This document shows positions 1 to 5,596 of a stretch of DNA of 8,792 bases, one piece after another. The DNA is from an uncultured Selenomonas sp. (lineage in GTDB: Bacteria > Bacillota > Negativicutes > Selenomonadales > Selenomonadaceae): contig CALYVJ010000054.1 in NCBI GenBank assembly GCA_945494195.1, positions 1-8,792 on the forward strand, written 5' to 3'. The stretch's first letter is position 1. Each line of letters starts with the position of its first letter. The translations under genes and the position numbers were made by a program. The notes under the pieces were generated by a model. The model made no database searches, had not been told where the DNA came from, and saw only the letters and a program-made list of their open reading frames with translations.

Positions 1-95
1 TTTTCCCGGACATCATCTGGCAGCCGCTTGCCCGTAAAAGCGACAAACTTTGCCAGAATATCTGTCATATGCAATACCGCCTCATTTTTTGTCAT
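1..95 (-). CDS. ttdA: L(+)-tartrate dehydratase / class I fumarase alpha subunit, N-terminal fragment
   Basis: Only the first 31 codons lie in the window; the gene continues past the left edge. The translation begins MTKNEAVLHMTDILAKFV and goes on to a KRLPDDVRE stretch. This matches my recollection of the N-terminus of TtdA-type subunits (LTEIVANF...RMPDDV in the E. coli protein). The family uses an oxygen-sensitive [4Fe-4S] cluster to dehydrate tartrate or hydrate fumarate, and would act here in anaerobic dicarboxylate metabolism together with a beta subunit expected further left. The start ATG at 95-93 has a strong Shine-Dalgarno (AGGGGGAA, 110-103). No good minus-strand promoter was found between this start and the divergent amt promoter. 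Tartrate and fumarate substrates cannot be separated from this fragment. Confidence 0.65.
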   Translation of the reverse strand, partial: MTKNEAVLHMTDILAKFVAFTGKRLPDDVRE

Positions 96-180
96 ACTAT
101 CGTTCCCCCTTAGCACCTGTCTCCCTATAATCACTTAGAATACTTCGTGCCCCCAGCAGCTTTTTCCTTCCCCTGTATTC

Positions 181-190
181 TTGTATACAT
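181..190. promoter_or_regulatory. Possible operator: TGTATACA palindrome between divergent promoters
   Basis: TTGTATACAT contains the perfect 8-bp palindrome TGTATACA (182-189). It lies 12 bp before the -35 box of the amt promoter and about 86 bp upstream of the ttdA-like start. Sites with a GTATAC core are typical of GntR/FadR-type regulators of organic-acid genes, so a role in ttdA control is conceivable. An 8-bp palindrome can easily occur by chance. Confidence 0.2.
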
Positions 191-202
191 TAGCACACGT
201 TA

Positions 203-231
203 TTGACAGGACCCAATTTGCTGATTATAAT
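203..231 (+). promoter_or_regulatory. Consensus sigma-A promoter of the amt-glnK operon
   Basis: The -35 box TTGACA (203-208) and -10 box TATAAT (226-231) are both perfect and are separated by exactly 17 bp. Transcription should start near 238. Because the ttdA-like gene reads the other way, this promoter can only serve the rightward amt-glnK unit, giving a leader of about 227 nt. Such a strong promoter in front of a nitrogen-regulated operon suggests control after initiation, consistent with the two terminators that follow. Confidence 0.85.
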
Positions 232-260
232 AAAGCCATCAACAAGCAAGAGGCAATGAA

Positions 261-300
261 GCCCCAGAGAATCAGGTACCGGATTCTCTGGGGCTTTTCT
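261..300 (+). terminator. Intrinsic terminator/attenuator 1 in the amt leader
   Basis: A perfect 13-bp stem (GCCCCAGAGAATC at 261-273 with its complement at 282-294), an 8-nt loop and TTTTCT form a textbook intrinsic terminator. It starts only about 23 nt after the predicted transcription start, and no gene upstream reads into it. It therefore acts either as an attenuator on amt or as the end of a ~60-nt RNA. The RNA just before it can form a small GGC-AATGAA-GCC hairpin (252-263) that overlaps the base of the terminator stem. Confidence 0.75.
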
Positions 301-336
301 GTCCTCCGAAAGGTTGATTGTCTGTCAAGTATCATA

Positions 337-385
337 GGCATGTCAATTTCCCGATTGGCGTGCCGCAAAGAGACAATGGCGTCTC
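337..385 (+). promoter_or_regulatory. Two-hairpin antitermination element (ANTAR-target-like) upstream of amt
   Basis: Hairpin P1 is an 11-bp stem including G·U pairs (337-347 with 354-364) and a hexaloop TTCCCG. After a 5-nt linker (GCAAA) comes hairpin P2, a 5-bp stem GAGAC/GTCTC (370-374 with 381-385) with hexaloop AATGGC. P2 uses bases 379-385, which are also the first part of the terminator stem at 379-413, so P2 and the terminator cannot form together. ANTAR-domain proteins such as NasR and EutV bind two hairpins with hexaloops bearing A at position 1 and G at position 4, and so free downstream genes from termination. P2 fits (A1, G4); the P1 loop does not (T1, C4). The architecture is seen directly; the ANTAR assignment is inference. 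Confidence 0.5.
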
Positions 386-420
386 ATGGATTCCCGTAGA
401 ATCTGTGGGACGCTTTTTTT
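379..420 (+). terminator. Intrinsic terminator/attenuator 2 in the amt leader
   Basis: A 15-bp stem (379-393 with 399-413, including a few G·T pairs), a 5-nt loop CCGTA and seven T residues (414-420) make a strong intrinsic terminator 44 bp before the amt start codon. Its 5' arm overlaps the P2 hairpin (370-385), so it would be prevented if P2 were stabilised. It has no upstream gene to terminate other than the leader transcript from the promoter at 203-231. Confidence 0.85.
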
Positions 421-464
421 ATTCCTGCTATTATCCATCTATTGAACGAAAGGATTTGATTTCC

Positions 465-1775
465 ATGATTGATACGGGCGATACGGCTTGGGTCCTCATC
501 AGTGCGGCCCTGGTCTTCATTATGACTCCCGGACTTGCTTTCTTTTATGGCGGCATGGTTCGCAGTAAAAATGTACTGACCACCATCATGCAAAGTTTCT
601 TCATCGTTGCCATGATTTCGGTCGAATGGGTATTGATTGGTTATACCATGACCTTCGGCGCTGATATCAACGGTTTCATCGGCAGCCTCGATAAACTCGG
701 CTTGGCCGGTGTCGGTATGAATGTTCTCGAAAACGGCACGATCCCCGAACTCGCCTTTGTGGCTTTCCAGTGCATGTTTGCCGTCATTACCCCAGCACTC
801 ATCACTGGTGCCTTTGCAGAGCGTATGAAATTCGCTGCTTTTGCCGTCTTTATCCTTCTCTGGGCTATCTTGATTTACAATCCGATGGCACACTGGGTAT
901 GGGGCGGCGGCTTCCTGGCTGAGCTCGGTGCGCTGGATTTTGCCGGCGGCCTCGTCATCCACATTCTTTCCGGTGTTTCCGGACTCACTCTCTGCATCCT
1001 GCTGGGCAAACGAAAGGGCTATGGCCATACCGCTATGCTCCCGCACAACCTGCCGATGACCGTCCTCGGGGCTACGCTTCTCTGGTTTGGCTGGTTCGGC
1101 TTCAATGCCGGCAGTGCGCTCGGTGCCAATGCTCTGGCTGCCAATGCCTTTGTAACCTCTCAGGCTGCCGCTGCCGCTGCTACCGTTTCCTGGGTACTGG
1201 CTGAATGGAAATTCAACGGCAAACCGACCATCCTCGGTGCAGCTTCCGGCTGTGTCGCTGGTCTCGTTGCCATTACACCGGCAGCTGGCTTTGTCGCACC
1301 GCTCCCGTCGGTTATCATCGGTCTTGTCGGTGGCGTAGTTTGTTTCTTCGCCGTTGCTGTTCTCAAAGAAAAACTCGGGTATGATGATGCACTGGATGCC
1401 TTCGGCGTTCACGGCATCGGCGGCACCTGGGGGGCAGTTGCCACGGGTCTTTGGGCTACCACGGAAATCAATCCGGACGGTGCCAACGGCCTGCTCTTCG
1501 GCGAAACCCATCTTTTCACCGCTCAGCTTGTTTCGATTGTTGTCGCTTATGCACTGGCTATCGCCGGTACCTATGTGCTCTATAAGATTGTCAGCGCTAT
1601 GATGGAGACCCGCGCTTCCGAAGCAGAAGAACTCACGGGACTCGACATCGTCGAACATGGCGAACGCGGCTATGCCCGTTCTGTACTGGCTGGCAGCCCG
1701 ATGCTCGGCAGTTTTGAAGACTCCAGCGAAATGCTTGCCAATACTGTCATGAATATCAATGCGCAGAAAGGATAA
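465..1775 (+). CDS. amt: Ammonium transporter (Amt/MEP/Rh family)
   Basis: This 436-residue inner-membrane channel conducts ammonium/ammonia and forms trimers. Family signatures are clear: FFYGGMVRSKNV (26-37), ITGAFAERMKF (113-123), D158 before the first pore histidine, the twin pore histidines H166 (VIHILSGVSG) and H316 (FGVHGIGGTWG), and GWFGFNAGSALGAN (209-222). The cytoplasmic tail GLDIVEHGERGY (392-403) is the conserved regulatory region near which PII docks. Hydrophobic segments cover nearly all of residues 8-375. The start at 465 is preferred over an upstream in-frame TTG at 318 because it has a Shine-Dalgarno (AAAGGA, 449-454), gives a normal Amt N-terminus, and the 318 start would translate through the leader hairpins. 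The protein has about 33 residues after the conserved tail. glnK follows after 9 bp. Confidence 0.97.
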   Translation: MIDTGDTAWVLISAALVFIMTPGLAFFYGGMVRSKNVLTTIMQSFFIVAMISVEWVLIGYTMTFGADINGFIGSLDKLGLAGVGMNVLENGTIPELAFVAFQCMFAVITPALITGAFAERMKFAAFAVFILLWAILIYNPMAHWVWGGGFLAELGALDFAGGLVIHILSGVSGLTLCILLGKRKGYGHTAMLPHNLPMTVLGATLLWFGWFGFNAGSALGANALAANAFVTSQAAAAAATVSWVLAEWKFNGKPTILGAASGCVAGLVAITPAAGFVAPLPSVIIGLVGGVVCFFAVAVLKEKLGYDDALDAFGVHGIGGTWGAVATGLWATTEINPDGANGLLFGETHLFTAQLVSIVVAYALAIAGTYVLYKIVSAMMETRASEAEELTGLDIVEHGERGYARSVLAGSPMLGSFEDSSEMLANTVMNINAQKG

Positions 1776-1784
1776 GGTGGTCGC

Positions 1785-2159
1785 ATGAAAATCACAAAAA
1801 TTGAAATCATCACCCGTTCCAGTAAACTCGATGACCTCATGCGCGCCCTCAATGAAATCGGCGTACTCGGCATGACCGTAAGCCAGGTATTCGGCTGTGG
1901 CCTGCAGAAAGGCCACGAAGAGGTTTACCGTGGCAAAAAATACGATATCAATCTCGTACCGAAAATCAAGATTGAAACCGTAATCTGCGAAGTTCCCGTC
2001 GAGAAAGTTCTCGATACGGCCCAGAAAGTCCTGCGCACGGGCAGCTTCGGCGATGGCAAGATTTTCGTCACAGAGCTTGCCGATGCCGTCCGCATCCGTA
2101 CCGGCCAGCGCGGTGCTGAAGCCATCAAAGATATCCCCGGCGAGAAAAAAGAAGCCTGA
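1785..2159 (+). CDS. glnK: PII nitrogen regulatory protein GlnK
   Basis: This 124-residue PII protein should form a trimer that senses 2-oxoglutarate and ATP/ADP and blocks the neighbouring Amt channel. Visible family features are the KGHEEVYRGKKYDINL T-loop (42-57), with Y48 and Y53 aligning with E. coli Y46 and Y51; Q41, equivalent to the effector-contacting Q39; the B-loop TGSFGDGKIFV (85-95); and RIRTG (104-108) in the C-loop. The last ~12 residues form a charged tail. The tyrosine that is uridylylated in proteobacteria is kept, but whether it is modified here is unknown. Its Shine-Dalgarno (AAGGTGG) overlaps the amt stop codon, implying translational coupling. It could equally be named glnB; the amt linkage favours glnK. 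Confidence 0.95.
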   Translation: MKITKIEIITRSSKLDDLMRALNEIGVLGMTVSQVFGCGLQKGHEEVYRGKKYDINLVPKIKIETVICEVPVEKVLDTAQKVLRTGSFGDGKIFVTELADAVRIRTGQRGAEAIKDIPGEKKEA

Positions 2160-2165
2160 TTAATC

Positions 2166-2231
2166 GTTCGAAATTACAAAAGGTCCGATGCCTCCCCCAC
2201 AAGGAGCATCGGACCTTTTGTAATTTCGAAC
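2166..2231. terminator. Bidirectional terminator with 26-bp perfect stem between glnK and the HAD gene
   Basis: Arms 2166-2191 and 2206-2231 are perfect reverse complements, with a 14-nt loop in which TCC/GGA can add further pairs. The stem includes AAAAGGTCCGATGC and its complement, so either strand yields a GC-rich stem followed by CTTTTG. It lies between convergent genes (glnK ends at 2159, the HAD gene at 2242) and should stop transcription both ways. The stem is much longer than a terminator needs. Confidence 0.9.
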
Positions 2232-2241
2232 CTGCCGCTGC

Positions 2242-2997
2242 TCACATATTATCCAGCAGCATGGCCCCGACGGTATCGTATACCTTCGCTGCGGCTTCCT
2301 GCATAAATGGCTTCGCCGTAGCTACCGTAAATCCATAAAAACGTTCAATCATCGGCAAATCATTCTTGTCATCGCCAATAACCAGCAGTTCCTTTCCCTT
2401 CCAATCCCCAGAATCGAGCATCTTCTGCAACCCCCAGCCCTTATTGCTCTCCACATAATTAATATCGAGATAGCTGCGGTTGATATTACCGCCCAAGCTT
2501 GGATACTTCGCATGAATATCCTCCGACACCTGCTGGGCTTCCTCCGGTGTGGTAAACTTCATGCTGATTTGCACCACATCGGGAAGCTGTAAGGCCCGTT
2601 CTACCGAAATCGGCGGAATCAATTCGATAGGAATCAACGGATTCGGACGGATGCTATACACCTCATGGGCGGTAAACACTAACAGCGAATAGCGCTCATC
2701 CTGCACCACCTCCATCTCAAAGAGCCCCCGCAAAACCTCTGAGAAAATTGGCTGGCAGTGCATCATATTCCCCTGGGCATCCAGCGATACCGCACCATTA
2801 TTGCAGACCAAAAAATCCAGCTTCAAATCCTCGTATTTTTCCACCGCCTCACGAATAAGCGAAAGCCCTCTTCCCGTGGCAATGCCAAATTTATTGCCAG
2901 CCTCCTGCCAGGCTTTTATCGCCCGAATATTCTCCTCAGGAATAGGCTCACCGATAGGACAAAGGGTTCCATCGAAATCCGTTGCTGCTATTTTCAT
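2242..2997 (-). CDS. Cof-type HAD-IIB family phosphatase
   Basis: The 251-residue protein is a cytoplasmic haloacid dehalogenase-like hydrolase of the Cof/YidA type, which removes phosphate from sugar phosphates or similar small metabolites using Mg2+. HAD motifs are present: motif I DFDGTL (7-12; nucleophile D7, acid/base D9), motif II in the IATGRG stretch (T41), a family CNNGA motif (65-69), motif III lysine near K186 (SNKGWGL), and motif IV GDDKNDLPM (208-216). The region 80-185 is the type IIB cap, which sets substrate specificity. The start at 2997 has a strong GGAGG 8 nt upstream; a longer in-frame reading to 3156 runs through the terminator of the upstream unit and is not credible. 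A weak -10-like TATGAT (3034-3029) overlaps that terminator. The substrate cannot be told. Confidence 0.9.
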   Translation of the reverse strand: MKIAATDFDGTLCPIGEPIPEENIRAIKAWQEAGNKFGIATGRGLSLIREAVEKYEDLKLDFLVCNNGAVSLDAQGNMMHCQPIFSEVLRGLFEMEVVQDERYSLLVFTAHEVYSIRPNPLIPIELIPPISVERALQLPDVVQISMKFTTPEEAQQVSEDIHAKYPSLGGNINRSYLDINYVESNKGWGLQKMLDSGDWKGKELLVIGDDKNDLPMIERFYGFTVATAKPFMQEAAAKVYDTVGAMLLDNM

Positions 2998-3039
2998 TTC
3001 TGCGTCCTCCTGCTCGTTATTTATCCCTATCATATCACA

Positions 3040-3070
3040 AAAGAGGTTTGCCGCAAAAGCAAACCTCTTT
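3040..3070 (-). terminator. Intrinsic terminator after the chemoreceptor pseudogene
   Basis: A perfect 12-bp stem (3059-3070 with 3040-3051) and a 7-nt loop, ending in CTCTTTTG on the minus strand, lie 12 bp beyond the receptor's stop codon. It separates the broken receptor from the HAD gene downstream. Confidence 0.75.
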
Positions 3071-3082
3071 CTCATTTCTGGA

Positions 3083-4678
3083 TTATACCCGGAATTTTGC
3101 TGCCATATCCTGCAGTTCAGAAGCCATCTTAGCCAAAGACTGCGAAGCTGCTGCAATCTCCTGCGTCGAAGCGGACTGTTCCTCCGTAGCTGCCGAAATC
3201 GACTCCGTCTGTTCTGCCGTCTTGCGGCTTACCTCGTCGATGCTGTTTACGGCATTTTCAATCTGCGAACCGCCAGCCGAGACTACCTGTACGGCCTCAT
3301 CAATCTTTGCCATACGCTATTTGATGGCAGTGACGCGCTGCATGATACGATGGAATTCCTCACCGACCTCACGGATTGCCTTAGCACCGTCCTGAACCTC
3401 ATCCGTACCAGCTTGCATACTATTTACAGCCTCGCCAGTACCGCTCTGGACTGCCCCGATGCGCTGACGGATTTCTTCCGCAGCGGCCTGAGATTGCTCT
3501 GCCAGCTTGCGGACTTCATCCGCCACCACCGAGAACCCACGGCCCTGTTCGCCGGCCCGGGCTGCCTCAATAGCCGCATTAAGCGCTAAAAGATTCGTCT
3601 GCTCCGCAATGCCGGAAATCGTATCGATGATAGCACCAATCTTCTGGGAATGTTTGCCAAGCTTTGCCACGACGCCTGCCGAATCGCCAACACTCGACTC
3701 TATCTGCTCCATGCGGCTTATAGCCTTCTCCATCAAGATCTGGCCATTGCTGGCAGCATTAGCCGCCGCCACCGTCATCTCCGTAATCTGCTGGATCTGT
3801 TCGACAACACCACCCAACTGGACGACGACTTCCTGAACATTCTTGGCCGCCTTATCCACATGACCGGTTTATTTCGGTACACCAGCAGCCACTTCGGATA
3901 CCGTCTGCGCCACGTTGGTCGAAACATCCGCCGATTGCTGCGCACTTGCCGTCAGTTCCTCACTAGAAGCTGCCACCTGCTCAGAAGTAGCACTCATCTG
4001 GGTAATGAGTTCCTTGATATGTATCTTCATAGCATTGAACCCACGGCCCAGGTCTCCCAATTCATCGGCCTCAAGATTCACAAGATCCTTGCCACTCAAA
4101 TTGCCTTCGGCTAATTCTGCAGCATGTTCCTTGAGCTCTAAAATGCGGCGCGTAATGCCCGTTGCAAACTGCAGGCAGGCGAAGACAAGCAATAAGATGC
4201 CCACCAGCGTCAAAATGCCATAGGTCCATTTCAATGCCGTAAGCTGGCTGTAAATCACATCTTCCGGTACGAGAATGCCGACAATCCAATGGGTGCTGGG
4301 GATTTTCGCATAAGCTAGGACCATATCTACCCCATTTTTCTTGACCGTAGTAAATCCAGTATCCTGCTGCGTCATACGCTCATATTCCTGCTGGAACTCC
4401 GGCAAATCAGCCGCGTTCTTATGCAACGCATCCTAGTCTTCCGTCGCTATGATATTTCCCGCATTATCGAAGATATCCCCAGTTCCTTCTCCTTGGAATT
4501 TGAGCTCCTTGACCTCTTCCCCGAGAATATCCAAGAAAATATCTTCACAAACTGCCCCTCGATATGCGCCAGCGGCATTGTGATACGGTGCGGCAATCGA
4601 AACCACCAATTTTCCTGTAATCCGGTCGACATAGGTATCCATAAATTCTACCTGTCCTGAAGCCTTAGGCAGATTGTA
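3083..4678 (-). pseudogene. Methyl-accepting chemotaxis protein, 5'-truncated, three in-frame stops
   Basis: Read on the minus strand in one unbroken frame, this is the C-terminal ~530 residues of a chemoreceptor. In order: the end of a periplasmic double-Cache sensor (about 4678-4230; VDRITGKLVVSIAAPYHN), a transmembrane helix (about 4225-4163; YGILTLVGILLLVFACL), a HAMP domain (about 4162-4007), and the cytoplasmic signalling hairpin. Its tip is intact at about 3610-3500 ([20 protein letters not shown], then [20 protein letters not shown]). The natural stop is TAA at 3083-3085. Three internal stops interrupt it: TAG 4435-4433, TAA 3871-3869 and TAG 3319-3317. Each could be one C-to-T change from a Gln codon; for the middle one Gln is the expected family residue. 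The first transmembrane helix and the N-terminal half of the sensor are missing, and no start codon or ribosome site is visible at the break. It most likely makes no functional receptor. Confidence 0.88.
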
Positions 4679-4730
4679 AGATTCACAAATATTTTTTTGC
4701 TTTGTCCTCGCAACGTGACAATTCCCCTCA

Positions 4731-5096
4731 TCAAACCGTTGCACTGAACAAAGACCCCGCAGCAACGCGATTTCCCGCCATATATGCTTGCGCAAACAAA
4801 TTTCCAGAAACCTGCCGGTTCCGCTGCTGCTGGACCGTTGCCCCACTTAGCTTCGTTTCGGAAATAATACGCTCACCTTGCATCTTCCGAATGACCAAGG
4901 TTCCATCTGGAAGCAGCTTCGTGACAGTAATCGTACCAGCCATCGGCTTTTCTTCTGCCTTGTCCTGTGCCGTTGCCCGCGCGAGGATCTCACGGAAATT
5001 GGCAGGCGCCTCTTTGCTTTTGTTTCCCGTGGAGGAATCCGAATATTGATTCTCATAGTGTAAAGCACCGATTCCGCTGATTGCATAAATCCCCAT
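4731..5096 (-). CDS. Hypothetical protein, 121 aa
   Basis: I do not recognise a family. The protein has a small, mildly hydrophobic N-terminus (MGIYAISGIGALHYENQYS) that is not a convincing signal peptide. A charged segment follows (25-52), then a strand-rich stretch, GTITVTKLLPDGTLVIRKM (54-72), with a DGT turn. The C-terminal part (83-121) is Gln/Ala/Gly-rich. It has no cysteine and no membrane helix. The start at 5096 is backed by AAGGGTGG (5111-5104) and a good promoter at 5155-5183. It sits directly before the broken chemoreceptor (53 bp from the first recognisable receptor codon), so the loss of the receptor's 5' end may have brought the two together. Confidence 0.7.
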   Translation of the reverse strand: MGIYAISGIGALHYENQYSDSSTGNKSKEAPANFREILARATAQDKAEEKPMAGTITVTKLLPDGTLVIRKMQGERIISETKLSGATVQQQRNRQVSGNLFAQAYMAGNRVAAGSLFSATV

Positions 5097-5154
5097 ACAT
5101 ATTCCACCCTTATTTTGATACAGAATCTCTCTTTTTTTACATTATCCATCAGTA

Positions 5155-5183
5155 ATATTAGAGATTCATGGGATTTATGTAAA
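5155..5183 (-). promoter_or_regulatory. Promoter of the 121-aa gene
   Basis: On the minus strand TTTACA (5183-5178) and TAATAT (5160-5155) are separated by 17 bp, with transcription expected to start near 5148, about 50 nt before the ATG at 5096. It lies just after the terminator of the upstream gene, as an independent unit requires. Confidence 0.6.
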
Positions 5184-5191
5184 CTTTAAGG

Positions 5192-5223
5192 GAAAAATAA
5201 TGCCGCCTTAACAAAGGCGGCAT
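5192..5223 (-). terminator. Intrinsic terminator after the 86-aa gene
   Basis: On the minus strand ATGCCGCCTT, loop TGTT and AAGGCGGCAT (10-bp perfect stem, 5223-5214 with 5209-5200) are followed by TATTTTT. It lies 25 bp beyond the stop codon at 5249 and closes the unit containing the 86-aa gene. Confidence 0.85.
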
Positions 5224-5248
5224 CTCTTAGGCAATCTTAATCTTTTTA

Positions 5249-5509
5249 TTACTCTTCATCAGAAAAACGGCGGCGGAAAAGTTCTGATTCCTTTCCTTTT
5301 CCCTTGAATAACAACGCGCACATTTCCTCAATCGAAAGTTTATCCACATCGGCAATTTCAATTACCAGCACCGAATCCTGCGCATGCATTTCACCTATTG
5401 GCAAACACATATACTTCTCCGGGACGGCCGTGATTTCGCCCTTATAATCTTTGATTTCAACCTGCTGTTTTTCCGGCAGGATTGCCAGTAATTCCGATAG
5501 TACAATCAT
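5249..5509 (-). CDS. Hypothetical small protein, 86 aa
   Basis: No family can be named with confidence. The acidic, probably cytoplasmic protein opens MIVLSELLAILPEKQQVEI and then gives short strand-like segments (IKDYKGEITAVPE; SVLVIEIADVD). It ends in a lysine-rich and arginine-rich tail, KGKGKESELFRRRFSDEE. The N-terminal pattern of a helix followed by Q-V-E-I recalls small phage-associated proteins that begin xLxELLxxLPxxxxVxI, but this is only an impression. The start at 5509 has AAGGA (5522-5518) with ~8-10 nt spacing. It lies 87 bp downstream of the DUF362 gene on the same strand and may be co-transcribed with it or use the weak promoter at 5542-5569. A terminator follows. Confidence 0.7.
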   Translation of the reverse strand: MIVLSELLAILPEKQQVEIKDYKGEITAVPEKYMCLPIGEMHAQDSVLVIEIADVDKLSIEEMCALLFKGKGKESELFRRRFSDEE

Positions 5510-5541
5510 GTCAACACATTCCTTCGTTTTCTAGTTTGTCC

Positions 5542-5569
5542 TATATACCATTCGCGCTATTGCCATCAA
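5542..5569 (-). promoter_or_regulatory. Weak candidate promoter for the 86-aa gene
   Basis: TTGATG (5569-5564) and TATATA (5547-5542) with a 16-bp spacer lie in the 87-bp gap after the DUF362 gene, about 33 bp before the start codon. Both boxes deviate from consensus. No terminator is visible in the gap, so read-through from the DUF362 gene is equally possible. Confidence 0.3.
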
Positions 5570-5596
5570 AATCCTGCCTGTTTTCTGTGCAATCGG

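Noticed and set aside
318..464. In-frame N-terminal extension of Amt from a TTG at 318
   Set aside because: It runs through the P1/P2/terminator hairpins, lacks a ribosome site, and its translation is unlike any Amt N-terminus; the ATG at 465 has a Shine-Dalgarno.
384..1916. A 510-codon open frame on the minus strand opposite amt
   Set aside because: It mirrors the codon pattern of a certain Amt gene, has a low-complexity polar translation with no recognisable domain, and would have to cross the amt leader and glnK start.
2998..3156. In-frame N-terminal extension of the HAD phosphatase to 3156
   Set aside because: It passes through the terminator of the receptor pseudogene, and the HAD fold begins normally at the ATG at 2997, which has a GGAGG site.
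2801..3589. Plus-strand frames of 124-262 codons opposite the HAD gene and the receptor
   Set aside because: They are shadows of the minus-strand coding sequence, with Ser/Cys/Leu-rich translations and no domain or ribosome site.
3083..4678. Reassigned stop codons (TAG/TAA read as Gln) to explain the receptor
   Set aside because: TAA terminates amt, the DUF362 gene, the lipase and the receptor itself, and the receptor also lacks its 5' half, so gene decay explains the data better.
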